A stretch of DNA of 34,024 bases from Candidatus Eiseniibacteriota bacterium (lineage in GTDB: Bacteria; Eisenbacteria; RBG-16-71-46; SZUA-252). Both the position numbers and the translations under genes were made by a program. Numbering within the stretch: the stretch's first letter is position 1; every line of letters begins with the position of its first letter. The stretch spans positions 1-34,024 of the forward strand of contig VBOR01000034.1 in the NCBI GenBank assembly GCA_005893165.1, in the 5' to 3' direction. The notes under the pieces were generated by a model that did not search any database, had not been told where the DNA came from, and was given only the letters and a program-made list of their open reading frames with translations. Shown in pieces: positions 23,643 to 32,579 of this stretch.

Positions 23643-25136
23643 TCAGGGCTCCACGAGATCGCCGCCCCGCGCGAAGCGGCGGATTCCGGCCGGCAAATCC
23701 TGCAGCCGGTGGATTCCCTCGTCCGAGAAGAATCCCACCAGCACGAGCGCGACCGGATAGGCGGCCACGGCCAGGATCCGGATCATGTATCCGGGCGCCG
23801 TGAAGGCCCCGGACGCACGATCCGCGATCCACGCGATCGCGTAGCACGATCCGGCGATCACCAGCACGGTGGCGGTCCTCCGGTGGTCGAAGGGGACCGG
23901 ATACAGGCGCTGCGACCAAGCGTAGGTCCACACCATCATGAGCCCGAAGGAGAGAAACGTGGCGAGCGCCGCTCCGATGCCGTGGAACGCGCGGATCAGG
24001 ATCACGTAGAGAACCACCGTGACCGCTCCGGTGCCCATCATGATCACTCCGATCGGACGCGTCCGGCCCGTGAGGAGCATCCCGAGACGGAAGTACTGGC
24101 CCCATCCGTTGAACACGTAGCCCATCGCCACGATGGGAACGATGCGCCACGCGGCGAAATATTCGGGGCTGGCCATGGCGCGCAGGATGTCCTTGATGAA
24201 GACCGAGAGAATGAGCACGGCGAAGAGGATCAGCGCGGCGAAGTACTCGAAGATGCGGGCGTAGGTCGCCTTGGGGTTCGGGCCCTTCGCCACCACGAAG
24301 ACCTGCGCGTCCCACATCTGGAGAAAAGGCGCGGAGGCGAGCATGTTGAGGGTGAATCCGAACTTGTACCCCAGCGCGTAGATTCCCACCTCGGTCAGGT
24401 TCGAGAAGGCGTTCAGGAAGTAGCGGTCGGCGAAATTCAGGACGAAGTGACCCAATCCCGAGAAGACGAACGGGGCTCCGTAGAGGAGCATGCTCCGCGT
24501 CCTCGGGATCGAAACCCGAAACCCCGTCTGGGCGAGGGTGTGGATCAGGAGCGCAACGCTCGCGAGCGTGTTCACGATGAGGGAGCTCAGGAGGAATCCG
24601 AGGACGCCCAGGTGCCGGAAGACGATGAAGTAGATGTTGAGCCCGACCGAGATGACCAGCTGGACGAGCAGCGTCGCGACGTAGAAGGCCGACTGCTGGC
24701 GCGCGCGGAGGTAGGTCCGGCAGGTCTCGGCGATCATTCCGATCCAGAACGACAGGATCGCCACCTGGATGTAGAGGGCGTACCCCGGCGTCCGGAAGAG
24801 CAGGTGCGAGAACACGCGGGATCCAAGGAGGATCGGAATCCCGACGACCCCCGCGAAGATCACCGAGAAGAGGAGCGCCGATCCCACCACCTCCTGGCGT
24901 TCCTCCTCCGTCACCGCCGCATGGTAGAAGCGGAAGAGCGAGCTTCCGAGTCCCATGCTCACCACCACGCCGATCAGGATGATCGTGAGGTCCAGGATAT
25001 CCATGACCCCGTACTCGCTCGGCTTCAGATAATGGGTGTAGATCGGAATCAGGAGGAGTCCGACCGCCTTGGAGGTCAGGTTTCCGAGGGTGTAGATGGA
25101 GGTGTGCTTGAAGCTCTCGCGGAGTGTTTTGAGCAT
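23643..25136 (-). CDS. Wzx-type lipid-linked oligosaccharide flippase
   Basis: 497 residues with about 12-14 hydrophobic spans throughout, starting MLKTLRESFKHTSIYTLGNLTSKAVGLLLIPIYTHYLKPSEYGVMDIL, the classic opening of the polysaccharide-biosynthesis (MATE/MVF-like) flippase family. FADRYFLNAFSNLTEVGIYALGYKFG is the conserved mid-protein motif. It is predicted to move undecaprenyl-linked repeat units to the periplasmic face of the inner membrane. Last gene of the long minus-strand EPS series, 44 bases after the ligase stop. The final 40 residues are charged and probably cytoplasmic. Confidence 0.93.
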   Translation of the reverse strand: MLKTLRESFKHTSIYTLGNLTSKAVGLLLIPIYTHYLKPSEYGVMDILDLTIILIGVVVSMGLGSSLFRFYHAAVTEEERQEVVGSALLFSVIFAGVVGIPILLGSRVFSHLLFRTPGYALYIQVAILSFWIGMIAETCRTYLRARQQSAFYVATLLVQLVISVGLNIYFIVFRHLGVLGFLLSSLIVNTLASVALLIHTLAQTGFRVSIPRTRSMLLYGAPFVFSGLGHFVLNFADRYFLNAFSNLTEVGIYALGYKFGFTLNMLASAPFLQMWDAQVFVVAKGPNPKATYARIFEYFAALILFAVLILSVFIKDILRAMASPEYFAAWRIVPIVAMGYVFNGWGQYFRLGMLLTGRTRPIGVIMMGTGAVTVVLYVILIRAFHGIGAALATFLSFGLMMVWTYAWSQRLYPVPFDHRRTATVLVIAGSCYAIAWIADRASGAFTAPGYMIRILAVAAYPVALVLVGFFSDEGIHRLQDLPAGIRRFARGGDLVEP

Positions 25137-25180
25137 CCGGCCTCAGGCGCCTGTCGCGCGGAGCGCCGGGGTGGGCGGGA

Positions 25181-26485
25181 TCACGCCGGTGTGGGTGCGG
25201 CGGCCCGAGCGGACGGGAGCCCGGCGCGCACGGGCTCGGGTACGGGAACCAGGGCGCGGCGCCGCTCCTCCAGATACACCACGTGCAGGAGCACGCCCGT
25301 GATGATGACGTAGTAATAGAGGTCGAAATACGCGAGCCCCAGGAATGCGCCGGCCATGGCGTAGGCCAGAAGCGAGCACTGCAGCATCTCCGCGAGATCG
25401 TGCGCCCACTTCCATTCAGGCTCCCCCCGGGTCTGGCCCCGGATCCTCTGAAGGCGCAGGAGCGAGGCCCCCAGAATGGAAAGGAAGATGAGCAGCCCCG
25501 GGTATCCCTGCTCGCCGAGCACCTGGAAGTAAATGCTGTGGGCGTCGTGATAGTCCTCGGGATTGGGCGCGTAGTGCTGGAAGGTCTCCGGCGTGAACGC
25601 GCGGAATCCCCCACCCCAGGGCCGGCTGTTCGCCAGGTTCCAGGCGAACCCCCACGCGTTGAGCCTCCCCAATGCGGACGCGTCCTGCTGGTAGGTTTGG
25701 ATCGTGTGCATCCGCTCCATCCAGGCCTTGGGCGCGAACGCGACGAGGGCCGATACCGCGATGAGCGCGAGCGCCAGGGCGCGGAAGCGGTGGCGGGACC
25801 GCCAGGCAAGCAGCAGGGTCAGCCCGACGAACGCCACCAGAGCCCCTCGGGAATAGGAGAACACGATCCCGACGATGGAGAGCACGAACGCACCTTTGAG
25901 AAGGAGCCCTCTCCAGCCCTTCTTTTCCTGGCGGATGAAGTAGAGCAGGAGCGGCAGCACCATGAGCTCGGCCAGGGCCAGGTCGTTGTTGTCCGCGATG
26001 AAGGACCCCGCGGGGCCATAGACGAGATAGTTCCCCCGGGTGAGGATCGAGAAGATGCCCCCCTTGACCGCGAAGAAGAGGATCGATCCGGCGATCACCG
26101 CGACGAGCCGGGTCAGATCTTTCCGGCTCTGGAGCAGCATCCCCGCCACGATGGCCATGAGGAGGATCTTGCTGACCTTGTCCCACTGGGCCCATGCCTC
26201 ATGCCCGATGGCCAGGACCGTCGTGATCGTCGTGTAGCAGAACCAGACCAGGATCAACACGGTCTCCGTCCGCACCGGAAACCGTCCGAACCGCTTCCTC
26301 AGGATCATCGCGACCAGGGTCGCGAGCGCGAAGGTGAGCGCGACCGGGAAGTTGGAAAGCTGCCAGACGAAGCGGTGCGGGTTCATGAGGCCCACCCACA
26401 CGTACGCGAGAACGCCGAACTGCGGATTCCAGATGGCGAAGGGCAGGAGCCCCGCCAGGATCGCCATGAAGACCAGGTCTCTCAT
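25181..26485 (-). CDS. O-antigen ligase-like membrane protein, exosortase-A type
   Basis: 434 residues. The ATG at 26485 overlaps the amidotransferase stop as ATGA; the open frame extends further upstream but only as a shadow. The protein starts MRDLVFMAILAGLLPFAIWNPQFGVLAYVWVGLMNPHRFVW, matching the putative O-glycosylation ligase family known from exosortase A loci. It has about 10-12 membrane spans, the FIADNNDLALAELMVLPLL motif and a large periplasmic loop (RPWGGGFRAFTPETFQHYAPNPEDYHDAHSIYFQVLGEQGYPGLLIF) containing the His residues expected of Wzy/WaaL-type enzymes. Predicted role: polymerising repeat units or ligating the glycan to its final acceptor in the periplasm. The acceptor is unknown. 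Confidence 0.9.
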   Translation of the reverse strand: MRDLVFMAILAGLLPFAIWNPQFGVLAYVWVGLMNPHRFVWQLSNFPVALTFALATLVAMILRKRFGRFPVRTETVLILVWFCYTTITTVLAIGHEAWAQWDKVSKILLMAIVAGMLLQSRKDLTRLVAVIAGSILFFAVKGGIFSILTRGNYLVYGPAGSFIADNNDLALAELMVLPLLLYFIRQEKKGWRGLLLKGAFVLSIVGIVFSYSRGALVAFVGLTLLLAWRSRHRFRALALALIAVSALVAFAPKAWMERMHTIQTYQQDASALGRLNAWGFAWNLANSRPWGGGFRAFTPETFQHYAPNPEDYHDAHSIYFQVLGEQGYPGLLIFLSILGASLLRLQRIRGQTRGEPEWKWAHDLAEMLQCSLLAYAMAGAFLGLAYFDLYYYVIITGVLLHVVYLEERRRALVPVPEPVRAGLPSARAAAPTPA

Positions 26486-28365
26486 ATCCGCCGCGTACCA
26501 GGATCGAGGAACGTCCGGTGCCACTCCTCGAGCATCAGCAAGCACCAGATCCAGCCGCCGTAGTCGCGCCGGCCGGTGAGGTGGTGGGCGAGCACCCGGT
26601 CCACGACGCGCCGGTCGAAATACCCGCGCTCGACCGACCGGGGCTCGAGAAGACGCTCGCGGGCATACTGTTTCAGATCGCCGCGGAACCAGTGCTCGCG
26701 CGGAATCCCGAATCCCTGTTTCCGCTTCTGGAGCGTGGACGCGGGAAGGTACTTCGCGACCATCTGACGGAAGAGGTACTTGGAGGTGCCGCCGCGGAGC
26801 TTGTAGGACGAAGGAAGCGTCGCGACGTAGCTCACCAGCGTGTGGTCGAGAAGGGGCGCGCGGGATTCCAGGCTGTGCGCCATGGTCGTGCGGTCCACCT
26901 TGACCAAGATGTCGTCCGGCAGGTACCGCGTCGTATCGACGTATTGAAGCCGCGAGAGCCGGTCGAGCGGCCGCAGGCGAGGCAGCGTCTCCAGCGCGAC
27001 GGCCCCGGAGCCGGTGGCGGAGGACAGCTCCGCTCTCATCGCGGAGGAGTAGATTCGCTCCTTGATGTAGGGATAGATGCCGATCCCTTCCGGGGTGGAA
27101 TCGCGGTGCATGTTCGCGATCTCGTAGAGCCGGTTCCGCCCCGGCCATTCGATCGGCATGCTCACCGCGACCGGACCGAGCACGCTCCGGCGTACGCCGT
27201 GAGGAATCCACCGCCACGGCCGCGGCTGCATCGCTTGCCGGTACCGCGTGTAGCCGGCAAAGAGCTCGTCCCCCCCGTCCCCGGACAGCACCACCTTCAC
27301 GTGCTGCGCGGCCATCCTCGCCACGTAATAGCTCGGGACCGCGGAGGAATCCCCGAAGGGCTCGTCCAGGTGCCAGACCAGGTCGGGCAGGATGGAGACG
27401 GCATCCGCGCGAACGATTTCCTCGTGATGCCGGGTGCCGAAGTGGCGCGCGATCACGCGCGCGTCCTCGATCTCCGAGAACCCCTCCTCTTCGAAGCCCA
27501 CGGTGTAGGTGCGCACCGGCTCCGAAGAGAGCTGCGCCATCATTCCCACCACCGAGCCGGAATCGAGCCCCCCGCTCAGGAACGCTCCGACCGGCACGTC
27601 GCTCAGGAGCCTGCGCCGGACCGAAGCCCGGAAGAGGTCCTCCAGCCGTTCCAGGGCATGCGCTTCGGTTTCATGTCCGCCGTTCGCCCCGAACACGAGC
27701 TCCCAATAGGGCTCCGTGATCCGCCGGTCTTTCTGGAGCCAGAGGGAGTGGCCCGGGAGGAGCTTGAGAACGCCCCGGAGAATGGTCCGGGGCGCCGGGA
27801 TGTAGGAATAGGTCAGGTAATCGTCGACCGCGGCAAGATCGACGTCCCGCATGATCGCGGGGTCCGCCAGGAGCGCCTTCATCTCGGAGGCGAACGCGAA
27901 GTGCCCCGGACGGTGATGGTAGAAGAAGGGTTTCTTCCCGAGGCGGTCACGCGCGGCGAAGAGCGCCTGGCGCTCCGCGTCCCAGAGCGCGAACGCGAAC
28001 ATGCCGTTCAGCTTTCGGAGGCAGTCCCTTCCCCAGACCCGGTACGCGATCAGGATGGCCTCGGTGTCGGAGCGCGTCCGGAACGTCTCACCGAGTCCCT
28101 CCAGCTCCGCCTTGACCTCCGGGTAGTTGTAGATCTCGCCGTTGAAGACGATCGCCAGCCGTCCGTCCTCGGTCGACATCGGTTGGTGGCCCGCGGACGA
28201 GAGGTCGAGGATCGAGAGCCTTCGGTGTCCCAGCGCCGCCGGGCCCAGGACCACGACCCCTTCGTCGTCGGGACCCCGATGACTCAAGAGACCGGTCATC
28301 GTCGCGGCCAGGGAGCGAGAGGGTCCCGCCTGGGTGAGATCGACGATGCCCGCGATGCCGCACAT
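26482..28365 (-). CDS. asnB: Asparagine synthase-like amidotransferase (second, intact copy)
   Basis: 627 residues from the ATG at 28365, which shares one base with the preceding stop (TAATG) and places the nucleophile Cys at position 2 (MCGIAGIVD). The glutaminase domain shows SHRGPDDEG and VFNGEIYNYPE (74-84); the synthetase domain has the PP-loop SGGLDSGS (264-271), LSGDGGDELFAGYTRY and YLPDDILVKVDRTTMAHSLESRAPLLDH. All landmarks are present, so it serves as the internal reference for the broken copy at 19398-21165. In EPS loci such enzymes are thought to amidate uronic acids or act on related sugar acids, which would suit the UDP-sugar dehydrogenase in this operon. Involvement in free asparagine synthesis cannot be excluded. 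Confidence 0.93.
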   Translation of the reverse strand: MCGIAGIVDLTQAGPSRSLAATMTGLLSHRGPDDEGVVVLGPAALGHRRLSILDLSSAGHQPMSTEDGRLAIVFNGEIYNYPEVKAELEGLGETFRTRSDTEAILIAYRVWGRDCLRKLNGMFAFALWDAERQALFAARDRLGKKPFFYHHRPGHFAFASEMKALLADPAIMRDVDLAAVDDYLTYSYIPAPRTILRGVLKLLPGHSLWLQKDRRITEPYWELVFGANGGHETEAHALERLEDLFRASVRRRLLSDVPVGAFLSGGLDSGSVVGMMAQLSSEPVRTYTVGFEEEGFSEIEDARVIARHFGTRHHEEIVRADAVSILPDLVWHLDEPFGDSSAVPSYYVARMAAQHVKVVLSGDGGDELFAGYTRYRQAMQPRPWRWIPHGVRRSVLGPVAVSMPIEWPGRNRLYEIANMHRDSTPEGIGIYPYIKERIYSSAMRAELSSATGSGAVALETLPRLRPLDRLSRLQYVDTTRYLPDDILVKVDRTTMAHSLESRAPLLDHTLVSYVATLPSSYKLRGGTSKYLFRQMVAKYLPASTLQKRKQGFGIPREHWFRGDLKQYARERLLEPRSVERGYFDRRVVDRVLAHHLTGRRDYGGWIWCLLMLEEWHRTFLDPGTRRI

Positions 28366-29507
28366 TACGTCCGCCCTCGAGGCAGCAATTCCCTGACCTT
28401 TCGCTTCGTCCATCGGACCGCCTGGTTGCCGAGCAGCCGCGCATAGGCGGCTCCGTGCTCGCGAGGGACCAGGGTGAGGGTCCGGGTCTCCCTCGCCTCC
28501 GTCGTCCAACGAGCCTTGTATTCTTCTCGGCCGCGGAGGAAATCGAACTCGCGCGCCCCGCGCGCGACCGAGTCTTCGAGGCAGCTCGCCAGGAGGGTAT
28601 GGCCCGGGCTGTACTCCTCCAGGGCCGGATCCGGATCGAACGCCGACTGATAAAAATACACCGTGGCTCCGCGCTGGAGCACGTAGTCGCAGGCGATCGC
28701 CCTGCCCCGGTACTCCAACGTGTAGATTCGCATGAGACCTTCCGGACCGATGCCCTGGGCCACCTCGTGGTGGAAGGACTTCACGAGAGGGTCCGCGAAA
28801 TTTCCCGGGAGCCCACGCGCGGCCCATCGCTTCGCATGGAGCTCGAAGAGCTCGTCCAGGGCCGGCATGAGAAGCTCCGGCGTATCGGCCATCCGGTACG
28901 TGCTCCCGAGCTCCTCCACCGCCCTCTTCGCGCGCTTGAGCCGCGACCGTTTGGAGCGGCCGAGCGAGTCCTGGTATTCCTCCATGCTCGGAGCGAGCGG
29001 AAGGAAGGGGCAGTACTCCCCCGTCGCGACTCCGAGGGCGCACCGCGCCTCCCGCGCCTGCCCGAGGAGAAAACGGAGCGTGATGGATTCATCCAGGAGA
29101 TCGCTCAGCTCCGCGATGTCCCAGGACCGGTCCTCGAGAAACGTCCGGAAGATCGCGGCCGAGACCTCCCGCTCCGCCCCGCGGGCCGCGAGCAGGTCGA
29201 GGTAATCGGAGCCCACGCGGCGGGAGCCCAGGAAGCGCAGCACGCGCATCGGCCAGACGACGCCCATTCGCTCGATACAGAACGGGCCCAAGCCGATCAG
29301 GCGGCCGGACGGGTCCCGCACGAGGAGGAGGTGGAGCCTCAGCCCTTTGCCGAAATGGATCCACCACGCGTGGAGCCACTCCCAGGTGAGAAACACCGTG
29401 GGCCTCCGGCTCTCGTCCACGAGGCGGTTCCAATCCCGCCGGAGCGACACGAGCATGGCGGGATCGGTGACGTGCTCGACGGTGATCTTTTCACGGGGTC
29501 CGCTCAT
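28365..29507 (-). CDS. CelD/BioF2-like GNAT acyltransferase
   Basis: 380 residues from an ATG overlapping the upstream glycosyltransferase stop (ATGA). The N-terminal part (RRDWNRLVDESRRPTVFLTWEWLHAWW...LHLLLVRDPSGRLIGLGPFCIER) and the C-terminal GNAT-like core (RSKRSRLKRAKRAVEELGS; GLMRIYTLEYRGRAIACDYVLQRGATVYFYQSAFDPD; SPGHTLLASCLEDSVARGAREFDFLRGREEYKARWTTEAR) match the cellulose-biosynthesis CelD / BioF2-like acetyltransferase family found in many exopolysaccharide operons. It is probably cytoplasmic and probably modifies a sugar intermediate. The final TKRKVRELLPRG segment is basic. The exact acyl group and acceptor are not predictable. Confidence 0.82.
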   Translation of the reverse strand: MSGPREKITVEHVTDPAMLVSLRRDWNRLVDESRRPTVFLTWEWLHAWWIHFGKGLRLHLLLVRDPSGRLIGLGPFCIERMGVVWPMRVLRFLGSRRVGSDYLDLLAARGAEREVSAAIFRTFLEDRSWDIAELSDLLDESITLRFLLGQAREARCALGVATGEYCPFLPLAPSMEEYQDSLGRSKRSRLKRAKRAVEELGSTYRMADTPELLMPALDELFELHAKRWAARGLPGNFADPLVKSFHHEVAQGIGPEGLMRIYTLEYRGRAIACDYVLQRGATVYFYQSAFDPDPALEEYSPGHTLLASCLEDSVARGAREFDFLRGREEYKARWTTEARETRTLTLVPREHGAAYARLLGNQAVRWTKRKVRELLPRGRT

Positions 29508-30569
29508 CCGTGCCCCCCGGCGGTGGGCGCGCACGGGGCGCGCCGCCCGACCACTTCGGTGAGCAGCGACTCCAGCGCCTCCCCATGGGCCTGCCAGCGA
29601 TGGTGCCGTTCCACGAAACGTCTCCCCCTCCGCCCGGCGTCGAGCCGGAGCGCGGGATCGTCCAGGAATTCGCACACCGCCCCGGCGAACGCCTCGGGAG
29701 TGTCCTCGATCCGGATGCCGTCCTCCGGCTCCGCCGCGATTCCCTGGAAGGCGACGCGGGTTCCCACGACGGGCACCTGCATGGACATGGCCTCGAGGAT
29801 CTTGTTCTGGAGGCCGCGGGCGACGCGGAAGGGCGCGATCGAAACGGCAGCCTGCGCGAGATACGGACGCACGTCGGGAACCGACCCCACGACCTCCACG
29901 TTTCGCTGCCGCGCGAGCTCGCGCACGCGCGGCGCGGGATTCCTTCCCACGATGCGGAAGCGGGCCGAGGGGATGCGCTCCAGAATGAGCGGGAAGATCC
30001 CATCCGCGAAGGAGCACACGGCGTCGATGTTCGGGAAGTAGTCCATCATGCCGACGAAGACCAGGTCCTGGGTTTCGGCCGGGGCGCGCGCTTCGTCGGG
30101 TCGCCGGAAGTAGTCCAGATCGACCCCGTTCGGAATGGCCCGGGCTCGCGCGCCCTCCGCCGCGCTCCGAAAGACCTCCGCTTCCTTCTGGGCGACGAAG
30201 ACCGATTCGTCGTACCGGGACGCCAGCTCCCGCTCGTAGCGGCGGAGACGCCCCGCCTCCAGGCGATAGAGCCAGGAGAGAGGCCACGGCTTCATCTCCG
30301 AATATACCTTCCACTTTTCGGAATCCACGTCCACGTAGTCGACCACGGTCGGGAACTCCGCCCCTTCGGGGACGTACTGAGCCATGACGGAGGAGAGGAC
30401 GATCGCGACGTCGATGGGCTCGCTCCGGAGGCGATGCTCGATCTTGCGCCTGAGTTCCCGCGAGCGGAAGGCGGCCACGGAGAGCGATTCGATCCCCAGG
30501 AGGGCGCGGAACGCGCGAAAGCTTGTCTGGAGGAAAGGGGATCCGGTGGCATAGGTAGAGAATGTTCAC
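29504..30569 (-). pseudogene. EpsH1-type glycosyltransferase (Stp1-like) with internal deletion and frameshift
   Basis: The start is a GTG at 30569 that overlaps the FemAB stop (GTGA). The first 16 residues, MNILYLCHRIPFPPDK, are the family's diagnostic N terminus, but the frame then turns to nonsense. From 30520 another frame gives FRAFRALLGIESLSVAAFRSRELRRKIEH, then VVDYVDVDSEKWKVYSEM, AIPNGVDLDYF, VFVGMMDYFPNIDAV, RIVGRNPAPRVREL and ARGLQNKILEAMSMQVPVV, down to 29504. Family members have about 55 residues between PPxK and the xRSLRALL segment; these are absent. The junction is at 30521-30522, inside AAGCTT. An intact-looking 324-residue frame begins at 30478 but lacks part of the N-terminal GT-B domain. 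A gene caller would probably report only that frame, or a chimera with the next gene. Real decay and assembly error both fit. Confidence 0.8.
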
Positions 30570-31633
30570 GGAAAATAGGGTGAGAGCTTGGGACCGAGCC
30601 ATCGGGTGATCGGGAGCGGAGTCTTCCGCCAGGCTCGGATGGCGAGTGAGAACTTGGGATTCGTGGGGCTCAAGTTGGGCATTTCCCGCTGAGCGATCAA
30701 CAGATATTGATACGCGAGGGGCGTCGGCTCGATCCCCCAGTGGCGCTTGAAGTGGTACGAGCCGCTGTCCCGTTTGCTCCTTCCGAAATCGAAGGTGCGG
30801 ACGCCTCGCTCCGTCGCGTGGCACATCAGGCTCCAGTACAGGAGGTCATTCGCGCCCGTCCGAGCGTCGGGCAGGGAGGACTCGAAGTAAGGCATCAGGC
30901 TGTCGCGGTAGTAGAAGCAGAGCGCCCCCGCGACCATCCTGCCCTCCTCGAACATCCCGAGGATGAAACACTGCCGGTCGTACTCCTCCAGCAGAGCCTG
31001 GAAGAAGCGGCGCGGCACGGCCGGAGAGCCCAGGTGCCGCATGTTGATCGTGTAGACGTCGTAGAACGCCGACACGAGATCCATGTGGCCGAAGTTCTCC
31101 GTGAGCCCGCGACGCGCTCCCAGCCGGATGCTGCGCCGCCGCTTGCCGGGGATCTCCTGCATGTTGGCGTCATGGTTCGCGTGGAGCTGCTGCCGGAAGC
31201 ACACGTAGAGATCCTTCGTGGGAAGGCCGGCGAAGCCTTGCTCCTGGCGGAGCTCCACGTAGCGCGCCCCCATGCTCCGGGCCAGGGCGCCCGCCTCCTC
31301 GAGCAGTGCCTTGGAGACTTCCTCGTCGTCGGCGCATACCCCCCCGTAGACGCCATGGGGCGTGGATACGAGCGCGGACCCGAACGGAAGACTGGGAACG
31401 CGATAGAGCGGGAGCACGCCGCAAACGTGACCTCCCCGCCAGGCGATCCGGTGGCAGGGCTGATAGCCGCGAAACGTGCGCTCCAGCACCCGGTGCCAGG
31501 TCAGACCGTGGAACAGGGATGCCTGCGGGTGCGAACGCACGTACGCCTCCCAGGCCTCCGGCTCGGGATTCGACTCCACGCGGACGGCACCGACGCTCGT
31601 CCCGCCCCTCCTCACGGCCGCTTCAGACGGCAT
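30566..31633 (-). CDS. FemAB-like protein, XrtA/PEP-CTERM-associated family
   Basis: 355 residues; the ATG overlaps the epimerase stop by 11 bases. The fold is that of FemAB/GNAT aminoacyl or acyl transferases. The C-terminal sequence is distinctive of the exosortase-A family: PYFESSLPDARTGANDLLYWSLMCHATERGVRTFDFGRSKRDSGSYHFKRHWGIEPTPLAYQYLL, followed by PNLSPTNPKFSLAIRAWRKTPLPITRWLGP. Also seen are SLFHGLTWHRVLERTFRGYQPCHRIAW and KRRRSIRLGARRGL. Predicted role: transfer of an amino acid or acyl group to an EPS or peptidoglycan precursor in the cytoplasm. Together with the Stp1-like and Daro_2409-like glycosyltransferases it is one of the strongest markers that this is an exosortase-A-type locus. 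Confidence 0.92.
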   Translation of the reverse strand: MPSEAAVRRGGTSVGAVRVESNPEPEAWEAYVRSHPQASLFHGLTWHRVLERTFRGYQPCHRIAWRGGHVCGVLPLYRVPSLPFGSALVSTPHGVYGGVCADDEEVSKALLEEAGALARSMGARYVELRQEQGFAGLPTKDLYVCFRQQLHANHDANMQEIPGKRRRSIRLGARRGLTENFGHMDLVSAFYDVYTINMRHLGSPAVPRRFFQALLEEYDRQCFILGMFEEGRMVAGALCFYYRDSLMPYFESSLPDARTGANDLLYWSLMCHATERGVRTFDFGRSKRDSGSYHFKRHWGIEPTPLAYQYLLIAQREMPNLSPTNPKFSLAIRAWRKTPLPITRWLGPKLSPYFP

Positions 31634-32576
31634 GGCGAAAGTGCTCCACGGTACGCGTGAGCCCTTCCTCGAAGGTGACGCGCGGATGGAAGCCCAGCTC
31701 CTGGGCCGCGAGCTGGATGCTGGCCTGGGAGTGGCGAACGTCCCCCGGGCGTGGCGGAAGAAACCTGGGCTCGGCGCGGACGCCCATCAGCCGGGACAGG
31801 GTCTCGAGGAGGTCGTTCAGCGTGTAGCGCTCCCCGCAGGCGATATTGATCGCCTGGCCGGTTCCCTTCCCCGCCGTGCAGGCCGCGAGGTTCGCCTCGA
31901 CCACGTTCTCGATGTACGTGAAATCGCGGCTCTGCTCGCCGTCCCCGAACACGGTGGGATGTCCGGAACCCATGAGCGAGGTGACGAAGAGCGGAACGAC
32001 CGCGGCGTACTGGGATTTGGGATCCTGCCGGGGACCGAACACGTTGAAGTAGCGAAGCGAGACCGTCTCGAGACCGATCGTGACGGCGAAGACGCGCGCG
32101 AAGTGCTCTCCCGCCAGCTTCGACGCGGCATAGGGAGACAGGGGGGCGGGCACCATGTCCTCGTGCTTGGGGAGCGTCGGCGTGTCGCCGTAGACCGAGG
32201 AGGAGCTGGCGCAAACCGCGCGGCGCACGCCACGCTCCTTGGCGGCGGTGAGTACGTTCACGAGACCGAGCACGTTCACGGCCGTGGTATCGGCGGGATT
32301 CTCGATCGACCGCTGGACCGAGGCGAGCGCGGCCTGATGGAGCACGAACTCCATCCCTTCGCACGCGCTCCGGCAGGTCTCGAGGGAGCGGATGTCCCCC
32401 TCGAGAAATTCGAAGCGGCTCCCGGCCGGCGAGGCGGCCCGCACCGCGTCCAGGTTCTCCTTCCGTCCCGTCGCGAGATTGTCGAGCACGCGTACCCGAT
32501 GCCCTTCCCGCAGCAGGCGGATGGCGATGTGGGACCCGATGAACCCGGCGCCGCCGGTGACGAGATACGACGTCAT
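31623..32576 (-). CDS. UDP-N-acetylglucosamine(-uronate) 4-epimerase (WbpP/TviC type SDR)
   Basis: 317-residue extended short-chain dehydrogenase/reductase. The NAD-binding motif is GGAGFIGS (8-15), the serine-rich active site ASSSSVYGD (123-131) and the catalytic pair Tyr149/Lys153 (SPYAASK). RYFNVFGPRQDPKSQYAAVVPLFV is typical of 4-epimerases acting on UDP-N-acetylhexosamines or their uronic acids. The gene follows the sugar dehydrogenase with only 3 bases between them, the same pairing as TviB/TviC and WbpA/WbpP in polysaccharide loci that use N-acetylgalactosaminuronic acid. Substrate preference is inferred from context and motif style rather than proven. Confidence 0.88.
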   Translation of the reverse strand: MTSYLVTGGAGFIGSHIAIRLLREGHRVRVLDNLATGRKENLDAVRAASPAGSRFEFLEGDIRSLETCRSACEGMEFVLHQAALASVQRSIENPADTTAVNVLGLVNVLTAAKERGVRRAVCASSSSVYGDTPTLPKHEDMVPAPLSPYAASKLAGEHFARVFAVTIGLETVSLRYFNVFGPRQDPKSQYAAVVPLFVTSLMGSGHPTVFGDGEQSRDFTYIENVVEANLAACTAGKGTGQAINIACGERYTLNDLLETLSRLMGVRAEPRFLPPRPGDVRHSQASIQLAAQELGFHPRVTFEEGLTRTVEHFRHAV

Positions 32577-32579
32577 TCC

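Noticed and set aside
28365..30824. 819-residue minus-strand ORF spanning the CelD-like gene and upstream DNA
   Set aside because: Only the part from ATG 29507 is protein-like. The upstream part contains the displaced Stp1 N terminus and shadow sequence.
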